Shown in pieces: positions 1-5,645 of a DNA stretch of 6,501 nucleotides. Below the pieces are notes generated by a model. It was not told the DNA's origin. It worked only from the letters and a program-made list of their open reading frames with translations, and ran no database searches. Position 1 is the first letter of the stretch, and every line of letters begins with the position of its first letter. Source of the stretch: Chloroflexota bacterium (GTDB lineage Bacteria; Chloroflexota; Dehalococcoidia; SM23-28-2; RBG-16-64-32); NCBI GenBank assembly GCA_022565075.1, contig JADFKG010000118.1, positions 1-6,501 of the forward strand, read 5' to 3'. The translations under genes and the position numbers were made by a program.

Positions 1-9
1 ATGTGGCGC

Positions 10-405
10 TTAAAGTTGGTTGCTGTGGGCTGGTCGCACCAATGTATAAGACGCAAGCGCGGAGACCAGGCCGCCGACAACCGCTATCGGGGCCGCAACG
101 ATCAAGAGAAGGATGGTAGCGATAACGAACTCCTCGCTGTTCGTGACACAGAGGCCGTCACAATTGTCGAATTCACCCAAAGACACAGCCACCAAAGTAA
201 AAGATAACCCGACTGAGACCACGATGCCGAACGTTACAAGTGCCCCGGTTATGAGCGCCCGCCCTGGCGAGTGCCTTCGTAACACAACGAAGCCAACAGC
301 AAGGAAGATCGGACCCGCCAGATAGTAGAAGGGGAGGTAGGGTTGCGTAACTGCTGACACCACAAATAACATCGCCACCATGGTGATTGCGGCCACGATC
401 CTCAT
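10..405 (-). CDS. small four-helix integral membrane protein, unknown function
   Basis: A 131-residue protein made almost entirely of hydrophobic segments. Four membrane helices can be read at about residues 3-20, 25-43, 50-76 and 93-120. A basic connector (LRRHSPGR, about 42-49) lies between helices 2 and 3. A short acidic loop (about 77-92) lies between helices 3 and 4 and carries two cysteines (C82 and C86, in NCDGLC) that could form a disulphide if the loop faces outward. The chosen ATG gives a directly hydrophobic N-terminus. The ribosome site is weak: only GAGG about 14 bases upstream. Internal ATGs at codons 9 and 12 are possible starts but would erode helix 1. The gene is transcribed divergently from the secreted-protein run starting at 526, with a shared 120-base region between them. 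I recognise no family and assign no function. It resembles the product of 1940-2410 in layout, which may mean distant relatedness or simply shared topology. Confidence 0.62.
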   Translation of the reverse strand: MRIVAAITMVAMLFVVSAVTQPYLPFYYLAGPIFLAVGFVVLRRHSPGRALITGALVTFGIVVSVGLSFTLVAVSLGEFDNCDGLCVTNSEEFVIATILLLIVAAPIAVVGGLVSALASYTLVRPAHSNQL

Positions 406-427
406 GCATGCATTCTACGCCTCGCCA

Positions 428-461
428 CCCCGAGGGTGTGTCATCTAACCAACCCCCGAGG
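428..461. repeat. 8-bp direct repeat upstream of the 465 promoter
   Basis: CCCCGAGG occurs at 428-435 and again at 454-461, 26 bases apart start to start. The second copy ends four bases before the TTGACA box. The position would suit an activator or repressor site controlling the divergent genes, but an 8-bp GC-rich repeat could arise by chance. Confidence 0.3.
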
Positions 462-464
462 AGC

Positions 465-492
465 TTGACAGGATTAGATCCAGGTGTAGAGT
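465..492 (+). promoter_or_regulatory. sigma70-type promoter for the secreted-protein run
   Basis: A perfect -35 box TTGACA (465-470) is followed after 16 bases by TAGAGT (487-492, four of six matches to TATAAT). Transcription would begin near 499, leaving a leader of roughly 27 bases before the ATG at 526. The spacer contains a small dyad, GGAT-TAG-ATCC (471-481), that could be an operator half-site pair. Its position in the divergent gap, upstream of a good Shine-Dalgarno site, supports the call. Confidence 0.6.
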
Positions 493-509
493 AAATCTGC
501 AACAAAAAC

Positions 510-514
510 GGAGG
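510..514 (+). promoter_or_regulatory. Shine-Dalgarno site for the 526 gene
   Basis: GGAGG sits 11 bases before the ATG at 526. It fixes that ATG as the start and shows that the N-terminal half of the broken secreted gene is the translated entry point. Confidence 0.65.
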
Positions 515-525
515 ATGGTGGTTCT

Positions 526-822
526 ATGACGCTCCGAAGCGCGGCTCTGTTGGTAGTCATTTTCGGGGTATCGCTCGGGATTGCAAGTGTCTCGGTACAC
601 CCGGCTGCCGGCGGAGTCTCACACTCGCACTGGTACACCCACAGCAACAGTGGAGACTGCACTGGTCATATAGATCCCCTCAACGACGTGTTCGTGCAAT
701 TCGCCTTCGTCTCCTGGGCCGACAACCACGCCGCTCACCACGGGGGGTGGACACACGGCGGTAGTACGCAGGAGTTTCGCGCGCATACATGTCTTACCGA
801 TGGATGGGGAGGCAGCGAGTAA
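526..822 (+). CDS. secreted protein of unknown function, N-terminal half of a frame-split gene
   Basis: This 98-residue frame begins with a typical export signal: MTLR, then a hydrophobic core at about residues 5-22, with probable cleavage near the alanines at 27-28. The mature part is rich in histidine, tryptophan and glycine (HSHWYTHSNSGDC, GHIDPLNDVF, HHGGWTHGG) and ends abruptly at a TAA (820-822). The frame one base over is open from 674 through 1207 and continues the same aromatic-rich, cysteine-containing composition without a signal peptide of its own. I therefore read 526-1207 as one gene of about 226 residues whose frame shifts by one base at or before 822. Removing one G from the GGGG at 806-809 would join the halves smoothly (...TDGW-EAASNPSW...). 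This may be a sequencing or assembly error, a recent mutation, or less likely programmed slippage. Function is unknown; the likely location is outside the cytoplasmic membrane. Confidence 0.6.
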   Translation: MTLRSAALLVVIFGVSLGIASVSVHPAAGGVSHSHWYTHSNSGDCTGHIDPLNDVFVQFAFVSWADNHAAHHGGWTHGGSTQEFRAHTCLTDGWGGSE

Positions 823-1207
823 CCCGAGCTGGGATCCGTTCGGCAGATTTCACGTGAGGTTTGGTCAAGGATGGACTTCGTCTGGGGTCGGGAGCTACGA
901 CTATGATATCGAGTGGTTCATATGGGCCACAGCCGATGCTCACCACGAAGACTCCGTCATTTGTGGGTTCCAGCCAGATCATGCTATAGACGATAACGTC
1001 AAAGAGCCTCAAGGAGGGTTCAATCGCGGCCGCGACGACATCTGGAAGAACTGGACAAACTACGGCGCTGGCGGTGGCTACCCGCATCTCCTTCTAACGT
1101 CGCCATACTGGGGAAACACGATGCACTTCACACAATGCAATGGGAATATCGCCTGGAGCGATGGTGTTGTGGACTTCATTGAAATTCTCTGCTCCACCGG
1201 ACACTGA
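800..1207 (+). CDS. C-terminal half of the frame-split secreted protein
   Basis: A 135-residue reading frame, given here from its first usable ATG, which has no ribosome-binding sequence in front and lies inside the preceding frame. It has no signal peptide, so as a separate protein it would stay in the cytoplasm. Visible motifs include GRFHVRF, an HHED cluster, a CGF..DHAIDDN segment, GFNRGRDD, PYWGNT and a closing SDGVVDFIEI. The cysteines here (VIC, TQC, ILC) complement those in the upstream half (GDC, HTC), which suits an exported disulphide-stabilised fold. From memory, RFH-R, HHED, HA-D, GF--GR and YWGNT occur in one family of uncharacterised exported proteins that starts with a GHIDP-type segment, as the upstream half does. 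This supports a single ancestral gene. The next gene starts two bases after the stop. No enzymatic function can be assigned. Confidence 0.6.
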   Translation: MDGEAASNPSWDPFGRFHVRFGQGWTSSGVGSYDYDIEWFIWATADAHHEDSVICGFQPDHAIDDNVKEPQGGFNRGRDDIWKNWTNYGAGGGYPHLLLTSPYWGNTMHFTQCNGNIAWSDGVVDFIEILCSTGH

Positions 1208-1209
1208 CG

Positions 1210-1932
1210 ATGAGCAATAAGCTAAGGCACTATGGCTCGCGGATACTTCTCCTTGCCGTCTTTGGATCGGTCTTGTTGGTTGCTGGAAGGGAACTGGCGT
1301 CGGGCCTGGGATTGAGCTTTTTGGGCGAAGGTGAACCCGAATCTGGCTCTCTGACGAACGACCCCAGGCTCTCCGACGATCCTGCTGCCGTGTCGCCGCG
1401 CGGTAACTGGTCAGTTGAGGATGCGACGAGTTTCGCGGAATTCCCCGTTTTCTGGGCAGGCGAGGAGTACGCGGGAGTTCCTCTGGAGGCGATAATCAGG
1501 GCGGACTATGTGAGCGCCGTCCGCGCGGAGTTCACGCTGGTAGAAGACACCGTATCGTTCCTGTATGGGTCATGTATCCTCCCTGAATCCGGGGAAGGTG
1601 GCTGCCCGAACCCGTACCAGATTATTGTTCAGCCGGCGTGCATGCTCCCGCCAGGTTTTGCCGAAAGAAGCCTGATTGATGCTGAGACTACGGTTCGTGG
1701 AGCTCCTGCCGAAATTTTCGAGGATGGCCATCTGATCCTGTGGACTCAAGATGTGGCGATCACCGTTTTCGCACCTGACAGGGTTGCGACTCTAGCGATA
1801 GTAGACAAGATCGTTCCGCTCAATTCGAGTGGCCGTCTCTCTGGCAGTGACTTCGCGCCGGCCATCCCAACCGGCGAGTTGGGCTGCGCCCCCGACTCGC
1901 CAGCAGCGAAGGTTGCCGGACGCGCGGATTAG
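1210..1932 (+). CDS. membrane-anchored extracytoplasmic protein of unknown function
   Basis: A 240-residue protein with a basic N-terminus (MSNKLRHYGSR), one hydrophobic helix at about 12-26, and a long hydrophilic remainder that would lie outside the membrane. There is no lipobox cysteine after the helix, so it looks like a signal anchor or an ordinary signal peptide, not a lipoprotein. The outer domain follows a disordered, acidic and proline-rich stretch (about 39-68). It contains FPVFWAGEEYAGVPL (78-92), VSFLYGSC (115-122), GGCPNPYQI (130-138) and C144, then a beta-rich tail with TVRGAPAEI and LILWTQDVAITVFA (about 161-187). This order resembles uncharacterised proteins I recall from Chloroflexota and Actinobacteria. 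Cysteines 122, 132 and 144 may pair. The start lies two bases after the preceding stop with no clear Shine-Dalgarno site, which implies translational coupling to the secreted gene. Their partnership is inferred from this spacing only. Confidence 0.75.
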   Translation: MSNKLRHYGSRILLLAVFGSVLLVAGRELASGLGLSFLGEGEPESGSLTNDPRLSDDPAAVSPRGNWSVEDATSFAEFPVFWAGEEYAGVPLEAIIRADYVSAVRAEFTLVEDTVSFLYGSCILPESGEGGCPNPYQIIVQPACMLPPGFAERSLIDAETTVRGAPAEIFEDGHLILWTQDVAITVFAPDRVATLAIVDKIVPLNSSGRLSGSDFAPAIPTGELGCAPDSPAAKVAGRAD

Positions 1933-1939
1933 TAGTGTG

Positions 1940-2410
1940 ATGCGGCGATCGGTGAGAATCGCCATTTTAGGCGCGTCTCCTGTGGGGGCGTTGCTCTTGG
2001 GAACGAGTGCCCTCCTAATCACGGACAGCAGTACGTGGGCATTCCGCAACGGGTGGGTATTCTGGCTTGGATTCTTCTCGGCCGCCGTGGTGATCACGTA
2101 TTTCGCAGTGGCGCTCCTCGACAAGAGATCTAACCTCCTTCACGTATGCGCTGGCGCGGCGCTCGTCGCTGTCCTGTCAGCCTGTTTTGTCTTTGGCGCC
2201 TTCCTGCCGTATGCCCTTAATTTAGGCGATCGCACCGTAGCCGATTTCGGCGACTCAGAGGTCCCACTCGAATTTTGGTTGGTCGCGTCAGTAATTGTGG
2301 GCGCGCTTCTCGGTGGTTTAACCGGCTTCCTTCGCGGATGGATCGATCGCGCTGGCGACAAGGCGACATCGATCTCGCATGCCAGCGAATCAGCGTCACA
2401 TCTCCCGTAA
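1940..2410 (+). CDS. four-helix integral membrane protein, unknown function
   Basis: Read from the ATG at 1940 this is a 156-residue protein with membrane helices at about 7-28, 39-60, 67-90 and 111-133. A basic turn (DKRS, 61-64) follows helix 2, an acidic loop (about 94-110, with D97, D102, D105 and E107) lies between helices 3 and 4, and there is a polar serine- and histidine-rich tail. The frame is open further upstream to an ATG at 1829, but that would add about 37 polar residues encoded inside the previous gene. The 1940 start, or a GTG at 1937, places it 4-7 bases after the previous stop and puts the hydrophobic helix at the N-terminus. The ribosome site is weak, so translation is probably coupled. 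It ends the lower-GC run that begins at 526. Helix order, basic turn and acidic loop resemble the product of 10-405. No family recognised. Confidence 0.65.
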   Translation: MRRSVRIAILGASPVGALLLGTSALLITDSSTWAFRNGWVFWLGFFSAAVVITYFAVALLDKRSNLLHVCAGAALVAVLSACFVFGAFLPYALNLGDRTVADFGDSEVPLEFWLVASVIVGALLGGLTGFLRGWIDRAGDKATSISHASESASHLP

Positions 2411-2475
2411 TCTGCATTGACTGCCACGTGAAGCCGGATGAAGTTGTCGCCGATATGCGCTCTGAACTAGCGACG

Positions 2476-2492
2476 AGCGGGCGTCGCCCGCT
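2476..2492. promoter_or_regulatory. perfect 8-bp inverted repeat, possible operator
   Basis: AGCGGGCG (2476-2483), a central T, and CGCCCGCT (2485-2492) form a perfect dyad whose last base is also the first T of the TTGACA box. It could be a repressor site covering the -35 region. As RNA it could fold with a five-base loop, but no run of T follows, so it is a poor intrinsic terminator for the preceding genes. Confidence 0.45.
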
Positions 2493-2520
2493 TGACACCG
2501 GAACCGTTCCGTCCGAGAGT
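2492..2520 (+). promoter_or_regulatory. putative promoter of the pyruvate phosphate dikinase gene
   Basis: A perfect TTGACA (2492-2497) is followed 17 bases later by GAGAGT (2515-2520), a weak -10 with three of six matches. The expected start of transcription, near 2526-2528, is almost at the ATG at 2529, so the message may be leaderless or nearly so. This would explain why no Shine-Dalgarno sequence precedes that ATG. The weak -10 may mean dependence on an activator, or that the true promoter lies elsewhere. Confidence 0.42.
2499..2511. promoter_or_regulatory. perfect 6-bp inverted repeat in the promoter spacer
   Basis: CGGAAC (2499-2504), a central C, and GTTCCG (2506-2511) lie entirely between the putative -35 and -10 boxes of the dikinase promoter. 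Such a position is typical of an operator where a bound regulator blocks polymerase. The one-base centre differs from the four-base centre of the Gram-positive LexA box, so no known regulator is assigned. Confidence 0.4.
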
Positions 2521-2528
2521 ACAAGCCG

Positions 2529-5222
2529 ATGACGACGACGACCAGGTTCGTTTATCGATTTCGCGACGGCGACGCCGGGATGCGCGATCTCCTCGGCGGA
2601 AAAGGAGCGAACCTGTCCGAGATGGCCCGGCTGGGCCTGCCCGTTCCGCCTGGCTTCGTCATATCCACCGATGGGTTCCGCGAGTTCGCCCGCCTGGACC
2701 AGCAGCTGCCGGAAAGCCTCTGGCAGGAGGTGCAGGAGGCGCTGAAGGAGGTCGAGGAAGCCGTCGGCCGGCGCTTCGGCGACCCGGACAACCCGCTCCT
2801 CGTGTCCGTCCGCTCAGGCTCGAAGTTCTCGATGCCCGGCATGATGGACTCGATCCTCAACCTCGGACTCAACGACGAGACGGTCGAGGGGCTGGCGAAG
2901 GCCGCCAACGACCGCCGCTTCGCCCTCGACTCTTACCGCCGCTTCATCCAGCTGTTCGCCAAGGTCGCCCTGCAGGCCGACGCCGAGCGTTTCGAAGAGG
3001 TCCTTACCGACGCGCGCACGAAGGCGGGCGCCAACGACGACGCGGACCTGAGCGAGTCCGACCTGGAAGACGTCATCCGCCGCTTCAAGGAGATCGCCTC
3101 GACGGGCACGGAGCCGTTCCCGACTGACGCGCGGGACCAGCTGCGCATCGCCATCCGCGCGGTGTTCGAGAGCTGGACGAACCCGCGCGCGATCGCCTAC
3201 CGCAACCACCAGCACATCCCGCACGATCTGGGCACCGCCGTCAGCATCATGGCGATGGTCTTCGGCAACACCGGACCGCGCAGCGGCACCGGCGTCTGCT
3301 TCACCCGCAACCCCTCGACCGGCGAGCGCGCGCTCTTCGGCGAGTACCTGCCTAACGCCCAGGGCGAGGACGTCGTGTCCGGCGTTCGCACTCCGAAGCC
3401 GATCTCCGAGCTGGAATCGGAGATGCCGGACTCCTACAACGCCCTCGTTGAGCACGCGAAGAACCTCGAGAACCACTTCCGGGACCTCCAGGACATCGAG
3501 TTCACGATCGAAAACGGGCGCCTCTTCATCCTCCAGACCCGCTCCGGCAAGCGCACCGCGATGGCCGCCGTCAAGACCGCCGTCGACATGGTTGGCGAAG
3601 GCCTGATCAGCCGCGACGAAGCGCTCCTTCGCGTGCCCGCGGACGAACTGTCACAGCTCCTCCTGCCGCGCTTCGACGACGAGTCGAAAGAACGCGCGGC
3701 AAAAGACGGCCGGCTGCTGGGCAAGGGGCTCAACGCCTCGCCGGGGGCCGCGACAGGCATCGTCGCCATTGATGGAGACGACGCCGAGCGCTACGGCGAA
3801 CGCGCGATCCTCGTGCGGCCGGAAACGAGCGCCGACGACATGCCGGCGATCCTCAAGGCGGGCGCCGTGCTGACCAGCCGCGGCGGCATAACGAGCCACG
3901 CGGCCGTCGTCACCCGCGGCCTCGGAAAACCGGCCGTCGTGGGCCTCTCGGCGATCCACGTCGATACAAAGCGCGGCGAAGTCTCGGTCGATGGCATCGT
4001 TCTCAAGACGGGCGACGCGATCAGCATCGACGGCTTCACCGGCGAAGTCTTCAGCGGCACGATCGACACGGTCCCGGCCGACATCTCCTCGAACGACGAT
4101 CTGCGAGAACTCCTCGAATGGGCGGACGAGGCGCGACGCCTCGAGATCCGCGCCAACGCCGACACGCCGGAAGACGCCGCGCGAGCACGCGCCTTCGGCG
4201 CACACGGGATCGGCCTCTGCCGCACGGAGCACATGTTCTTCCAGGAGGAGCGGCTGGTGCACATCCGCGAGATGCTGATGAACGCCCGCCACGAGAGCAC
4301 AGAGGCCGCCAACGGCGTCTACGAGAACGCCCTCAAGAGCCTCGAAGAGTACCAGACGTCCGACTTCCGCGGCATCCTGGAGGCGATGGACGGCCTGCCC
4401 GTCGTCATACGCCTGCTCGACGCGCCGCTGCACGAGTTCCTGCCGCCGATCGAGTCGCTGATCGAGAACCTGGCGATCGCCCGCGTGACTAACGGGCCTG
4501 AAGCCGAAGTCCGCGAAATGGAGGAGCTGCTGGAGGCCGCCCGCTCGCTGGCTGAGACGAACCCGATGCTGGGACACCGCGGCTCACGGCTTGGCGTCAC
4601 CAATCCAGACATCTACGAGATGCAGGTGCGGGCGATCTTCCGAGCGACGAAAGATCTGATCGACGCCGGCAAGGACCCGCAGCCCGAGATCATGGTGCCG
4701 CTGGTCATGGGCGAGGCCGAGGTGAAGTCGCTGAAGGCGGGCCTGACGGAGCTCGCGAAGGGCCTCGGCGAGGACCTGGGACGGCCGGCGCGCATCCACT
4801 TCGGCACGATGATAGAGGTGCCGCGCGCGGCGCTTGACGCCGGCGCCATCGCGCCGCACGTCGACTTCTTCTCCTTCGGCTCCAACGACCTGACGCAGAT
4901 GACGTTCGGCTTCAGCCGGGACGACGCCGAAGAGAAGTTCCTGCGCTACTACGTCGAGAACGAGATCCTGCCCCGCAACCCGTTCGAGACGATCGACGAA
5001 ACGGGCGTGGGCCGCCTGATCGAGATCGCGGTCAAGGAAGGCCGCAAGGGCAACGCATCGCTGCAGCTGGGCCTCTGCGGAGAGCACGGCGGCGACCCCC
5101 TGAGCGTCGACTTCTGCCACCGCGTCGGCCTCGACTACGTCTCCTGCTCGCCGCCGCGCGTCGCCGTGGCCCGCCTGGCCGCCGCGCAGGCCGCCATCGG
5201 CCAGACCGAACGCGACGTCTAG
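2529..5222 (+). CDS. ppdK: pyruvate, phosphate dikinase (EC 2.7.9.1)
   Basis: Cytoplasmic enzyme interconverting pyruvate + ATP + phosphate and phosphoenolpyruvate + AMP + pyrophosphate, serving gluconeogenesis or pyrophosphate-linked glycolysis. The 897 residues cover the whole family length. The N-terminal ATP-grasp domain has LLGGKGANLSEM (21-32), LPVPPGF (37-43), VRSGSKFSMPGMMDSILNLG (94-113) and ILQTRSGKRT (335-344). The swivelling phosphohistidine domain has LTSRGGITSHAAVVTRG (448-464) with catalytic H457; T455 matches the threonine targeted by the dikinase regulatory protein in other species. The C-terminal PEP/pyruvate barrel has GIGLCRTEHMFF (560-571), HRGSRLG (683-689), GTMIEVPRA (759-767), SFGSNDLTQMTFG (782-794) and GLCGEHGGDP (848-857), with catalytic C850. 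An in-frame stop at 2493-2495 and the close N-terminal match fix the ATG. No Shine-Dalgarno sequence is seen. The coding sequence is clearly more GC-rich than the upstream block. No regulatory-protein gene lies in the window. Confidence 0.98.
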   Translation: MTTTTRFVYRFRDGDAGMRDLLGGKGANLSEMARLGLPVPPGFVISTDGFREFARLDQQLPESLWQEVQEALKEVEEAVGRRFGDPDNPLLVSVRSGSKFSMPGMMDSILNLGLNDETVEGLAKAANDRRFALDSYRRFIQLFAKVALQADAERFEEVLTDARTKAGANDDADLSESDLEDVIRRFKEIASTGTEPFPTDARDQLRIAIRAVFESWTNPRAIAYRNHQHIPHDLGTAVSIMAMVFGNTGPRSGTGVCFTRNPSTGERALFGEYLPNAQGEDVVSGVRTPKPISELESEMPDSYNALVEHAKNLENHFRDLQDIEFTIENGRLFILQTRSGKRTAMAAVKTAVDMVGEGLISRDEALLRVPADELSQLLLPRFDDESKERAAKDGRLLGKGLNASPGAATGIVAIDGDDAERYGERAILVRPETSADDMPAILKAGAVLTSRGGITSHAAVVTRGLGKPAVVGLSAIHVDTKRGEVSVDGIVLKTGDAISIDGFTGEVFSGTIDTVPADISSNDDLRELLEWADEARRLEIRANADTPEDAARARAFGAHGIGLCRTEHMFFQEERLVHIREMLMNARHESTEAANGVYENALKSLEEYQTSDFRGILEAMDGLPVVIRLLDAPLHEFLPPIESLIENLAIARVTNGPEAEVREMEELLEAARSLAETNPMLGHRGSRLGVTNPDIYEMQVRAIFRATKDLIDAGKDPQPEIMVPLVMGEAEVKSLKAGLTELAKGLGEDLGRPARIHFGTMIEVPRAALDAGAIAPHVDFFSFGSNDLTQMTFGFSRDDAEEKFLRYYVENEILPRNPFETIDETGVGRLIEIAVKEGRKGNASLQLGLCGEHGGDPLSVDFCHRVGLDYVSCSPPRVAVARLAAAQAAIGQTERDV

Positions 5223-5284
5223 CTCCGCGCCGCCAAGCAGATCGTCCGTCCTCAAAGTCAGGCGCTCGAATACTTCTGTGCAAG

Positions 5285-5346
5285 GGTGAAGCAAAGCGTT
5301 GACAATAGGCGTCGACTGTACCATACTTCATACATAAGGTGAAGCA
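5285..5346. repeat. repeated GGTGAAGCA elements around the higB promoter
   Basis: GGTGAAGCA occurs at 5285-5293 and again at 5338-5346, where it overlaps the toxin ribosome site and start codon. An inverted CTTCA (5326-5330) overlaps the -10 box, giving three TGAAG half-sites around one promoter; the last two face each other across nine bases. This is a plausible binding site for the antitoxin's helix-turn-helix domain, as toxin-antitoxin operons of this class are usually autorepressed. Confidence 0.4.
5299..5327 (+). promoter_or_regulatory. sigma70-type promoter of the toxin-antitoxin pair
   Basis: A perfect TTGACA (5299-5304), a 17-base spacer, then CATACT (5322-5327, four of six matches to TATAAT). 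Transcription would begin near 5334, leaving about 12 leader bases before the toxin ATG at 5346. It lies in the 123-base gap after the dikinase stop, so the pair is probably transcribed on its own. No intrinsic terminator for the dikinase gene is apparent in the gap. Confidence 0.6.
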
Positions 5347-5645
5347 TGGAGATCGACTTCCGCACCAACAAGCTCCAGAAAGCTTACGAGAAGTCCGTCG
5401 AAGCGATCAAGCGCTGGGGCCCGGAAGTCGGCAAGTGGTACAGCCGACGCCTCGACGAGATCGACGCCATGCAGGACTTCGCCGAGGTTATGGCCTACCC
5501 GCCGTTCCACACTCACGAACTGACCGGGAACCGGAAGGGCCAATGGACGATAACGATTATCGGTAAGTGGCGGCTCATCGTCGTTCCGTCAGACAACGGG
5601 ATGAGCCTGCTGGTAAAGGAGGTCAGCAACCACTATGGCGACTAG
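5346..5645 (+). CDS. higB: HigB-type toxin of the RelE/ParE superfamily
   Basis: A 99-residue protein of the size and pattern of HigB-like toxins, which in characterised members cut mRNA on the ribosome. The N-terminal helical part (IDFRTNKLQKAYEK, then KRWGPEVGKWYSRRLDEID) carries the family's F-x-x-x-x-L...WG...Y--RL spacing. The C-terminal sheet contains HTHELTGNRKGQWTI (about 55-69), IIGKWRLIV (71-79) and the closing VKEVSNHYGD (90-99). Basic residues R63, K64, K74 and R76 are candidates for RNA contacts. The start is supported by AAGGTG (5336-5341) and by the match from residue 1. The toxin precedes the antitoxin, the order typical of hig modules, and overlaps it by 11 bases. The label rests on sequence pattern and neighbour; the exact target is inferred from the family. 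Confidence 0.9.
   Translation: MEIDFRTNKLQKAYEKSVEAIKRWGPEVGKWYSRRLDEIDAMQDFAEVMAYPPFHTHELTGNRKGQWTITIIGKWRLIVVPSDNGMSLLVKEVSNHYGD
5615..5623 (+). promoter_or_regulatory. very strong Shine-Dalgarno site for the antitoxin
   Basis: AAAGGAGGT, a nine-base complement to the 16S rRNA anti-Shine-Dalgarno end, lies within the last codons of the toxin gene, 11 bases before the antitoxin ATG at 5635. It decides that start and is much stronger than the toxin's own site, favouring excess antitoxin. Confidence 0.75.

Noticed and set aside
1..207. Plus-strand open frame of 68 residues at the window start
   Set aside because: It has no ribosome site that can be seen and lies opposite the much more protein-like four-helix membrane gene on the minus strand.
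1829..1939. Earlier ATG at 1829 for the second four-helix membrane protein
   Set aside because: It would add a polar 37-residue extension encoded inside the preceding gene. Starting at 1940 (or GTG 1937) gives tight operon spacing and an N-terminal helix.
2476..2492. GC-rich hairpin as an intrinsic terminator of the 526-2410 run
   Set aside because: Only two T residues follow the stem, and they belong to the TTGACA box. A U-tract is lacking, so a regulatory dyad is more likely.
2499..2511. GAAC...GTTC dyad as a LexA (SOS) box
   Set aside because: The Gram-positive LexA site has four bases between the half-sites; here there is one, and the downstream gene is not a DNA-repair gene.
2492..3127. 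Plus-strand frame of about 211 residues overlapping the start of ppdK, and a similar one at 4118-4492
   Set aside because: The translations are low-complexity arginine/proline/glycine-rich, as expected of an out-of-frame reading of GC-rich coding sequence, and the overlapping dikinase frame is certain.
3651..4577. Long minus-strand open frame of about 308 residues within the dikinase gene, with others at 2814-3476 and 4584-5324
   Set aside because: They mirror a GC-rich conserved coding sequence on the opposite strand. Their arginine-, alanine- and valine-rich translations show no recognisable domain, and antisense frames are expected to stay open at high GC.
5223..5298. Terminator or small gene between the dikinase stop and the higB promoter
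   Set aside because: No stem-loop with a T run and no plausible reading frame with a start signal is visible there.
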